From DATIJJ01 sp035478255 (lineage in GTDB: Bacteria > Pseudomonadota > Gammaproteobacteria > DSM-16500), in NCBI GenBank assembly GCA_035478255.1, contig DATIJV010000071.1, positions 1 through 27,562 on the forward strand: a DNA stretch of 27,562 bases, written 5' to 3'. Shown one piece after another: positions 1-5,729 of the stretch. A model generated the notes under the pieces. The model ran no database searches. It saw only the letters and a program-made list of their open reading frames with translations, and was not told the origin of the DNA. Made by a program: the position numbers and the translations under genes. Within the stretch, counting starts at the first letter, position 1. Each line of letters begins with the position of its first letter.

Positions 1-146
1 ACTTGGAGGAAGGGGGACGTTCTAATTAAGCGCATCTGTATCGAAGCGTCCCCCTTCCTCCACATGCTTTTTGTGGAGGAAGGGGAAAGGGGAAGGAGGT
101 AAAAAAACAAAAAACACGAATTTTGCACCTCTCACCGAATACTTAC
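1..146. repeat. Element 1, copy A (cut off by the window start)
   Basis: Seen: a purine tract GGAGGAAGGGGGA (5-17), a centre with TAATTAAGCGCATCTGTATC, a complementary pyrimidine tract (46-60), a short loop, then a 25-nt purine tract at 75-99 that reads the same forwards and backwards (a mirror repeat; all purines here). A T/A-rich arm follows and the end motif CTCACCGAATACTTAC closes at 146. The left purine/pyrimidine pair can form a 15-bp hairpin; the second pyrimidine tract can instead pair with the 75-99 tract. The left end lies outside the window. I do not recognise this family; it is mobile-looking because the same architecture recurs four more times here. It lies downstream of the tRNA operon. 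Confidence 0.85.
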
Positions 147-170
147 CTATTCATAACCGCGTTGAAAAAC

Positions 171-255
171 TGGTGCGAAAGGAGAGACTCGAACTCTCAC
201 AGGTTGCCCCGCTGGAACCTAAATCCAGTGCGTCTACCAATTCCGCCACTTTCGC
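171..255 (-). tRNA. tRNA-Leu (anticodon UAG)
   Basis: The minus strand gives acceptor GCGAAAG, a long variable arm typical of class II tRNAs, T-loop TTCGAGT, acceptor CTTTCGC, discriminator A and an encoded CCA (171-173). The anticodon stem CTGGA/TCCAG encloses TTTAGGT, so the anticodon is UAG. Last gene of the tRNA operon; it is separated from tRNA-Lys by a palindromic element that begins only 3 bp before its 5' end. Confidence 0.97.
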
Positions 256-258
256 TAT

Positions 259-421
259 GTACCTTGCGCGGCCATAATTTGAGGTTTTTAGCGCTCAGAT
301 GTAAGCCAGATTACATGGGAAAAAATACGCGCATAGTTATTCATATGCAAGTATTTTTTTCCATGCAAGATGGCTTGCAGATGAGATGCTAAAAACCTCA
401 AATTATAGCTGCGCAAGGTAC
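259..421. repeat. Element 2, copy 1: 163-bp palindromic element inside the tRNA operon
   Basis: The two halves are near-perfect inverted repeats starting GTACCTTGCGCGGC and continuing through TTTGAGGTTTTTAG to a small central loop near 335-345. It ends in GTAC on both sides, consistent with insertion at a TA dinucleotide. It has no coding capacity of its own. It lies between tRNA-Leu and tRNA-Lys, so the operon precursor RNA would carry a hairpin of about 75 bp. The same ends recur at 910-1070. Size, full palindromy and TA target suggest a MITE-like element (IS630/Tc1-type ends are known to use TA), but the family is unidentified. Confidence 0.85.
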
Positions 422-428
422 AGTTTAG

Positions 429-501
429 TGGGCCGTGTAGGGATCGAACCTACGACCTATTGATTAAGAGTCAACTGCTCTACCAACTGAGCTAACGGCC
501 C
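429..501 (-). tRNA. tRNA-Lys (anticodon CUU)
   Basis: The minus strand gives acceptor GGGCCGT...ACGGCCC, D-arm AGCTCAGTTGGTAGAGC, anticodon stem GTTGA/TCAAT enclosing CTCTTAA (CUU), and T-loop GTTCGATCC. Discriminator A at 429. CCA is not encoded (CTA follows), so it must be added after transcription, unlike the Leu, His and Arg genes nearby. Confidence 0.97.
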
Positions 502-514
502 TTCACTTATTAAA

Positions 515-591
515 TGGGGTGAACGACGGGGCTCGAACCCGCGACAACCGGAATCACAATCCGGGGCTCTACCAGCTGAGCTACGTCCACC
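515..591 (-). tRNA. tRNA-His (anticodon GUG)
   Basis: Acceptor GTGGACG pairs with CGTTCAC. The anticodon stem CCGGA/TCCGG encloses TTGTGAT (GUG). A genomically encoded G at -1 (591 on the plus strand) faces discriminator C73 (518), the identity pair known for bacterial tRNA-His. CCA is encoded (515-517). Confidence 0.97.
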
Positions 592-628
592 ATTTTTAGA
601 TCTTATCAGGCAAAGTTCAACGATAAAC

Positions 629-705
629 TGGCGCGCCTGACAGGATTCGAACCTGTTACCCCCGGCTTAGAAGGCCGGTGCTCTATCCAAATGAGCTACA
701 GGCGC
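629..705 (-). tRNA. tRNA-Arg (anticodon UCU)
   Basis: Acceptor GCGCCTG...CAGGCGC, discriminator G, encoded CCA. The anticodon stem CCGGC/GCCGG encloses CTTCTAA, so the anticodon is UCU, reading AGA/AGG. Second gene in the operon. Confidence 0.97.
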
Positions 706-730
706 TCATTATCCTAAATTAGGATTATAA

Positions 731-804
731 TCGGGGTAGAGGGATTCGAACCCCCGACATCCTGCTCCCAAAGCAGGCGCGCTACCAGACTGCGCTATAC
801 CCCG
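731..804 (-). tRNA. tRNA-Pro (anticodon UGG)
   Basis: Acceptor CGGGGTA...TACCCCG, discriminator A, CCA not encoded. The anticodon stem CCTGC/GCAGG encloses TTTGGGA (UGG). First gene of the operon, starting about 35 bp downstream of the predicted transcription start. Confidence 0.97.
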
Positions 805-844
805 TTCCTATTAAAACTACCAAAAAATATCATGACGGATCGGC

Positions 845-873
845 ATAATACTCGGCAGCATTATCGCAGTCAA
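845..873 (-). promoter_or_regulatory. sigma70 promoter of the tRNA operon
   Basis: On the minus strand TTGACT (868-873) and TATTAT (845-850) are separated by exactly 17 bp. The discriminator after the -10 is GC-rich (GCCGATCC), as is typical of stable-RNA promoters under stringent control. It lies just upstream of tRNA-Pro and no other gene is on this strand here. Confidence 0.75.
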
Positions 874-909
874 TTCTTAAAATGGGAAATTATTGATATT
901 ATCTATATA

Positions 910-1070
910 TACCATGCGCGGCCATAATGTGAGATTTTTTTCATCCCATCTGCGAGCCATCTTGCAGCGAAAAAAATGTTCACATAGAAATGGCTATGTT
1001 CGCATTTTTTTCGCTGCAATCTGACTCACATCTGGGCGAAAAAAACATCAAATTATGGCCGCGCATGGTA
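910..1070. repeat. Element 2, copy 2: palindromic element upstream of folD
   Basis: Inverted repeat with ends TACCATGCGCGGCCATAAT and its complement, interior arms rich in TTTTTT/AAAAAA, and a centre near 985-1000. Same end sequence as the copy at 259-421 (CCWTGCGCGGC). Flanked by TATA on both sides, again compatible with a TA target. Together with the tRNA promoter it fills the 300-bp gap before folD. Its right terminus supplies TATAAT (1071-1076) just upstream of folD. Confidence 0.85.
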
Positions 1071-1076
1071 TATAAT
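1066..1076 (+). promoter_or_regulatory. Possible extended -10 for folD at the edge of element 2
   Basis: TGGTATATAAT lies at the junction of the element terminus and its flank, 28 bp before the folD start. There is no convincing -35. An extended -10 promoter is plausible but unproved. Confidence 0.4.
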
Positions 1077-1104
1077 TCTCAATTTGTTATAGGTTAATGT
1101 AATT

Positions 1105-1971
1105 ATGGTAGCGCAACTCATTGATGGAAAAATACTTGCTGCAAAAATACGAGCAGAAGTGGCGGCTGAAATTAAAATGAAAATGCAGCAAGGGTTTAAA
1201 CAACCAGGACTTGCAGTTATTTTAGTTGGCGACGATCCTGCTTCGGCAATTTATGTTTATCATAAACGGCAAGCTTGTGAAGAAGTTGGAATTCAATCGG
1301 TTTATCATCATTTGCCAGCTGATATCAGTGAAAAAACATTGATTGAACTGATTCAACAATTAAATCATGACGCGGCTATTGATGGCATTCTCCTGCAATC
1401 TCCTCTCCCCGATCATATTGACGACGATAAAGTTTTAGAATTAATTCATCCAGAAAAAGATGTCGATGGCTTTCATCCCTATAATCTGGGACGATTAGCT
1501 CAATCGCGTCCTCTTTTGCGTCCGTGTACACCGCTTGGGATTATGAAACTCCTCGACAATATTCATCAGGTTTATAAAAACCGACATGCTGTTATTGTGG
1601 GAGCATCCAATATTGTCGGACGACCCATGGCATTAGAATTATTGCTCGCAGGCAGCACGATTACAATTTGTCATCGATTTACGGAAAATCTGGAAGAATA
1701 TGTAAAGCAAGCGGATATTCTGGTTTCTGCCGTGGGAATTCCAGATATTATTCAGGGAAGCTGGATTAAGCCGCACGCTACAGTCATCGATGTGGGAATG
1801 AATCGATTAAAGGATGGAACATTGACGGGTGATGTGGAATTTGATACTGCTTTGGAACGTGCAGGATGGATTACACCTGTGCCAGGCGGGGTTGGGCCGA
1901 TGACGGTTGCAATGTTGTTAAAAAATACCTTGATAGCCGCGCATGGTATAATTCAACATGTTATAATTTAA
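1105..1971 (+). CDS. folD: Bifunctional methylene-THF dehydrogenase / methenyl-THF cyclohydrolase FolD
   Basis: Cytosolic one-carbon enzyme that oxidises 5,10-methylene-THF with NADP+ and hydrolyses the product to 10-formyl-THF. At 288 aa it has the family length. Visible motifs: VGDDPASAIYVYHKRQACEE with Tyr50 and catalytic Lys54; the substrate loop GILLQSPLP (family usually QLPLP, so Leu to Ser here); PEKDVDGFHPYNLGRL; PCTPLGIMKLL; Rossmann signature VGASNIVGRPMA; and C-terminal PGGVGPMTVAMLLKNT. Start ATG at 1105 has AGGT about 11 nt upstream. The last ~12 residues (IAAHGIIQHVII) are encoded by sequence that matches the end of element 2 (GCCGCGCATGGTAT), so the natural C-terminus appears to have been replaced by repeat sequence. 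The active site is intact, so I expect it to be functional. Single gene, followed after 38 bp by the efflux operon. Confidence 0.97.
   Translation: MVAQLIDGKILAAKIRAEVAAEIKMKMQQGFKQPGLAVILVGDDPASAIYVYHKRQACEEVGIQSVYHHLPADISEKTLIELIQQLNHDAAIDGILLQSPLPDHIDDDKVLELIHPEKDVDGFHPYNLGRLAQSRPLLRPCTPLGIMKLLDNIHQVYKNRHAVIVGASNIVGRPMALELLLAGSTITICHRFTENLEEYVKQADILVSAVGIPDIIQGSWIKPHATVIDVGMNRLKDGTLTGDVEFDTALERAGWITPVPGGVGPMTVAMLLKNTLIAAHGIIQHVII
1933..1953. repeat. Element 2 terminal remnant within the folD 3' end
   Basis: ATAGCCGCGCATGGTATAAT matches the right terminus of the copy at 910-1070, and weaker similarity continues about 20 bp outward (AATTC..TTATA). The rest of the element is absent. It encodes the FolD C-terminal residues and contains an extended -10. 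Confidence 0.6.
1944..1952 (+). promoter_or_regulatory. Extended -10 element upstream of the export operon
   Basis: TGGTATAAT is a perfect TGnTATAAT extended -10. It would start transcription near 1959 with a ~50-nt leader before the gene at 2010. No good -35 is visible, which extended -10 promoters can tolerate. A second TATAAT at 1962-1967 has no -35 either. Confidence 0.45.
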
Positions 1972-2009
1972 GTATCTTTAAAGGGTTGTGATAAAAGGAA
2001 TTTCACCTC

Positions 2010-3542
2010 ATGCAAAAAAAAGGAATCATTTTATGTTTAATGAGCCTTTTGACTGCATGCACAATTACACCCAAACCTATTCCCATTACTGATCGATATC
2101 ACGAAGCCAAAAATAATTTAAACGAGCTTTTCCGCAATCAACCAGCGCTTGCCGGAAAGCTGACTTTTGAAGAAGCGCTTGCACGCGGGTTGAAATACAA
2201 TCTGGATTATCGTATCAAACAGGTTAATATAGCGTTACAGGCAGGCCAGCTCAACCTGGCAAAATATATGATGTTCCCCTCACTGAATTTTAGCGGTTCG
2301 CTTTATACCCGAAACAATGATTTCTCAAGTTCAAGCGTTGGCAGCGATGGCCAGGAATCCGGTATTTTTAACTCAACACCACGCACGCTTCGCACAGCAC
2401 GCTTAGGTTTAACCTGGAATGTTCTGGATTTTGGTTTAAGTTATGTTAAAGCCAGACAACAAGGTGAACGTGTTTTAATTTCAGAAGAAGAATCCCGCAA
2501 ACAATTACAACAACTGTCACAAGAAATTTTGCTTGCTTACTGGAATGCATACAGTTCTCAGCAATTAGTGAGAAAAACACGAGATTTTCAAATTCTCCTA
2601 GAGCGCGCCAAACGAAAATTATCGATCGCAGTGAAGGACAAATCCATACCGAAAGAAAATTTATTAAATTTTCAGGCTTCATTATTGGAAGGCAATAGGA
2701 GACTGATTCAACTGGAATATAAATATGATCGAGCATTGCTTGATTTAAAGCATCTGACAAACCTGCCACTCGATCAAAACATCTTATTGGAGCCGCCGCC
2801 GATTACTACAAAAACCATCTGTAATTTGCATCATCTGGATTTTGCAAAAATCGACGCTATCACATTAGTCAGTCGTCCTGAATTACGCAGCCAAAAATAT
2901 CAGGAGCGTATTGCAAAACTGGGAATTAAAGCAGCCATTTTGCAAGCGCTGCCTGGACTTCCTCTAAACTACGGCTGGAACTATAACAGCAATAAATATT
3001 TACTCAATACAAGATGGTTGGACCGTTCGATCGATGCTTCATGGAATTTATTAAATTTAATTTCATTACCTACTTCGCTGACTACCGCCCGCGCACAAGA
3101 AGAATATGAAAAACTAAAATTGATGGCGTTGACATTAACTGTCTTAACTGAAACGCGTTACGCTTATACGCATTATCAATCGATTAGTAAAGAATATGAA
3201 GTTGCACATAAACAATCAATTAATGCCGAAGAATTATATATTTTAACAAAAAATCGTGAGCGCGCATCGCTTGCCAGCACGCAGCAAGTTATACTCGCAA
3301 AATTACGCACGATCACAACAAAAATGGATGAAAATTTGTTAATTGCCGATCTTTCCACTGCGCTGGGAGAATTATATTTATCTATGGGAACCGATATTAT
3401 TGAAATTGATATGAATAATGCCGCGTTGCCAGTAGTGACACACACAATCAAACAAAATTTTGCCTTACAAAACACAATGGACCTTTCTAACTATGTTAAT
3501 AACACATATCAAGAATTATTTGGCAAGCCAGCAAAAGTTTAA
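2010..3542 (+). CDS. TolC-family outer-membrane efflux lipoprotein
   Basis: Predicted outer-membrane channel of an export machine. Residues 1-17 form a lipoprotein signal with lipobox LTAC, so the mature protein is lipidated at Cys17. The remainder (510 aa) has the TolC/OMF layout: an AL-rich alpha-helical barrel repeat (LTFEEALARGLKYNLDYRIK near residue 50, QQLSQEILLAYWNAYSSQQL near 165) and short beta segments (SLNFSGSLYTRNND, ARLGLTWNVLDFGLSY) that would line the pore; the pattern repeats in the second half (RPELRSQKYQERIAKLGIKA, SIDASWNLLNL). First gene of the four-gene operon; its 3' end overlaps the next start by about 50 bp. RBS AAAGGA lies upstream of the ATG. The transported substrate cannot be read from the sequence. 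Confidence 0.88.
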   Translation: MQKKGIILCLMSLLTACTITPKPIPITDRYHEAKNNLNELFRNQPALAGKLTFEEALARGLKYNLDYRIKQVNIALQAGQLNLAKYMMFPSLNFSGSLYTRNNDFSSSSVGSDGQESGIFNSTPRTLRTARLGLTWNVLDFGLSYVKARQQGERVLISEEESRKQLQQLSQEILLAYWNAYSSQQLVRKTRDFQILLERAKRKLSIAVKDKSIPKENLLNFQASLLEGNRRLIQLEYKYDRALLDLKHLTNLPLDQNILLEPPPITTKTICNLHHLDFAKIDAITLVSRPELRSQKYQERIAKLGIKAAILQALPGLPLNYGWNYNSNKYLLNTRWLDRSIDASWNLLNLISLPTSLTTARAQEEYEKLKLMALTLTVLTETRYAYTHYQSISKEYEVAHKQSINAEELYILTKNRERASLASTQQVILAKLRTITTKMDENLLIADLSTALGELYLSMGTDIIEIDMNNAALPVVTHTIKQNFALQNTMDLSNYVNNTYQELFGKPAKV

Positions 3543-4371
3543 GGTTTTATTATTGCTGGCTTTATTCCATCCTGTTTTCGCTGAAACAGAGGAAAGTTCT
3601 CCTGCTGTTGTACCTCCTCTTACGCAAGCAAATACCGTCGTTGACCATCCTCTTCCCTCAACAGAAAATGCTGCATTAGATAACACACCTGAATATGTGA
3701 TTATTCGTTCTAATGATCAAATAACTTTTTCTAGTGAAACGGCTGCAAGTGTTGCAAAAATCTCTGTTAAAGAAGGTTCTCAATTTTTAAAAGGAGATAT
3801 TCTGCTAGAATTGGACTGCCGAATTCAACAAGCTGAGTTAAGTAAAGCCATAGCGCAACAAAAAGCTTCTGCTTTAGCAGAATCCAGTGCAAAAAAACTA
3901 AAAAATTACGATTCAATCAGCGAATTCGAATTGGTAAAAGCTGAAACGGATGCAAAAATTTCCGATGCAGAAGTCAGTAAATTAAAAGCCATTGTTGAAA
4001 AATGCACGATTAAAGCACCTTTTAATGGCTCTGTCGCAACTCTGATGGTGCATCCGTATGAAACTGTCAAACAAGGCGATCCTCTATTAAAAATTATAAA
4101 CACAGAAAATCTGGAATTTGATATTGAAGTGCCTTCTAACTGGTTAGAATGGTTACACGTTAATTCAGCAGTCAATGTGCATATTAATGAACTTAATAAA
4201 AATTTTTCTGCAACAGTGGCACGAATTAATCCACTCATTGAACCCGTCAGTCAAACAGTAAAAGTTATTGCAATAATTTCAAAGCCTGACTCAACATTGC
4301 TTCCAGGAATGAGCGGCCAGGCAAGTTTTTCAGACGATCCTCAAAATAAAATTGAAAAGAGTAAAATTTAA
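3493..4371 (+). CDS. Periplasmic HlyD-type adaptor (membrane fusion protein), secreted
   Basis: I choose ATG 3493 rather than the upstream in-frame TTG (3460) because it gives a clean signal peptide, KFKVLLLLALFHPVFA, cleaved before ETEE. The mature protein has the biotinyl-lipoyl/barrel-sandwich halves typical of adaptors: AASVAKISVKEGSQFLKGD with ILLELDCRIQQAEL, then KCTIKAPFNGSVATLMVHP with ETVKQGDPLLKI. A short helical hairpin (QQAELSKAIAQQKASAL...) lies between them and a beta-barrel domain follows. At 292 aa it is short for the family. It would bridge the TolC-like channel to the inner-membrane partners encoded downstream. It overlaps the preceding gene by about 50 bp and is followed after 2 bp by the next adaptor, indicating translational coupling. 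Confidence 0.85.
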   Translation: MLITHIKNYLASQQKFKVLLLLALFHPVFAETEESSPAVVPPLTQANTVVDHPLPSTENAALDNTPEYVIIRSNDQITFSSETAASVAKISVKEGSQFLKGDILLELDCRIQQAELSKAIAQQKASALAESSAKKLKNYDSISEFELVKAETDAKISDAEVSKLKAIVEKCTIKAPFNGSVATLMVHPYETVKQGDPLLKIINTENLEFDIEVPSNWLEWLHVNSAVNVHINELNKNFSATVARINPLIEPVSQTVKVIAIISKPDSTLLPGMSGQASFSDDPQNKIEKSKI

Positions 4372-4373
4372 TT

Positions 4374-5729
4374 ATGGAAGTTATCGACAGAAATCCGCAA
4401 ACACAAATTGAAGGCTTAGCCACACTACTGGTTCTGGATGATGAAATCAGAAAGCTGGGAAATCTGCGCGAATTTAGCTTTTTTGCCACAAATGAAACGC
4501 ATCGGCTGATACAATACCACACAGCATATTTATGGCAAATAAAAGAATTAATTAACATCCGCGTATTGGCACAATCTGGAACGGCAGAAATTGATTCTAA
4601 TGCACCTACAATTCAATGGGTAAAACAGCAAATTGAATTAATTCATTCAAGCAAAAATGCAAAAGAAATACACCAGGTTAATTTATTAGAAGAAACTCAT
4701 TCGGAAAAAAATACCTATAAACCTGATGAGTTACCACAATATTTACTTTGGTGTCCTCTATTTAATAAAGCAAATGAATTAAACGGTGGATTAATTTTAT
4801 TTCGAGAAAAATATTTTTCAGAATCTGAAATTAAAATGCTGCAATGGCTCATCGCGAGCTATCAATATACATGGTTATTACTGGTTAAAACATCCAAATT
4901 ACCGCCATGGAAAAAATTTCGGGAAAAACCCTATTTTATTATGTTGGCTCTTGTAGTATCAGGTATACTCTTTTTTCCTGTACGCATATCTGTTTTAGGA
5001 ACGGGAACTGTTGTACCCAAATTGCCCGTCTTAATCAATGCCCCCATGCAAGGTGTCATTAAATCGTTTGCAGTAAGCCCTGGAGATTCGGTCCAGGCAG
5101 GGCAATTATTACTAACGCTAGATAAATCTGATTTGCTTTCAACCGCTGAAGTCAATAAAAAAGATTATTTGCTGACGCAGGCAAAATTACGCGCCACGAT
5201 CAATGCCAGTTTTAATAACCATGAAAGCAATGCAGAAATTCCAATATTACAAGCACAATTAGCCATTGATAAAGCGCATCTTGATTACACGAATACATTG
5301 CTGGAAAAATCTGATATTAAAAGCCCGATCGCAGGGATTGTCGTATTTGACAGTAAAGAAGATTGGGTCAATCAACCCGTACAAACCGGTGAGCGCATTC
5401 TGGTTGTAGCAGACCCCAAACAAGTAAAATTAAAAGTTTTTCTACCGGTAGCAGATCTCATTAAACTTGAGGTTGGTTCAAAAGGCGATTTTTTCCTGTA
5501 TGGACAATTAGGTACCCTGCCGCTTCGTATTACTACACTGGGATATAATGCAAAATTACTTCCCAATAAAATTTTAGCTTACCAATTAAGCGCAGAATTT
5601 ACGAATACAAAAGACACTCCACAATTAGGTGCGCAAGGTACAGTCAGATTATATGGTAATCGCGTTCCATTAATTTATTATTTAATACGCCGCCCATTAC
5701 AAGCCATGCGGCAAACATTGGGGATCTAA
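4374..5729 (+). CDS. Inner-membrane HlyD-type adaptor with N-terminal cytoplasmic (possibly GAF-like) domain
   Basis: 451 aa in three parts. Residues 1-~185 are soluble and mixed alpha/beta (ATLLVLDDEIRKLGNLREF, then LPQYLLWCPLFNKANELNGG and GLILFREKYFSESEIKMLQW); the pattern resembles a GAF-type sensor fold, which is inference. One transmembrane helix follows (YFIMLALVVSGILFFPVRIS, about 188-207). The periplasmic part has two barrel-sandwich halves (NAPMQGVIKSFAVSPGDSVQ ... LLLTLD and IKSPIAGIVVFDSKEDW ... GERILVVAD), a helical hairpin between them, and a beta-barrel domain. N-in topology puts the soluble domain in the cytoplasm, where it could sense a ligand or dock a partner. The stop overlaps the next ATG by one base (TAATG). 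Confidence 0.82.
   Translation: MEVIDRNPQTQIEGLATLLVLDDEIRKLGNLREFSFFATNETHRLIQYHTAYLWQIKELINIRVLAQSGTAEIDSNAPTIQWVKQQIELIHSSKNAKEIHQVNLLEETHSEKNTYKPDELPQYLLWCPLFNKANELNGGLILFREKYFSESEIKMLQWLIASYQYTWLLLVKTSKLPPWKKFREKPYFIMLALVVSGILFFPVRISVLGTGTVVPKLPVLINAPMQGVIKSFAVSPGDSVQAGQLLLTLDKSDLLSTAEVNKKDYLLTQAKLRATINASFNNHESNAEIPILQAQLAIDKAHLDYTNTLLEKSDIKSPIAGIVVFDSKEDWVNQPVQTGERILVVADPKQVKLKVFLPVADLIKLEVGSKGDFFLYGQLGTLPLRITTLGYNAKLLPNKILAYQLSAEFTNTKDTPQLGAQGTVRLYGNRVPLIYYLIRRPLQAMRQTLGI

Noticed and set aside
71..392. Two short overlapping open frames
   Set aside because: They run through element 1, the antisense of tRNA-Leu and element 2; no RBS or protein-like composition.
2446..2769. Open frame antisense to the TolC-like gene
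   Set aside because: The plus-strand frame has a lipoprotein signal and family motifs; the antisense frame is a coding shadow.
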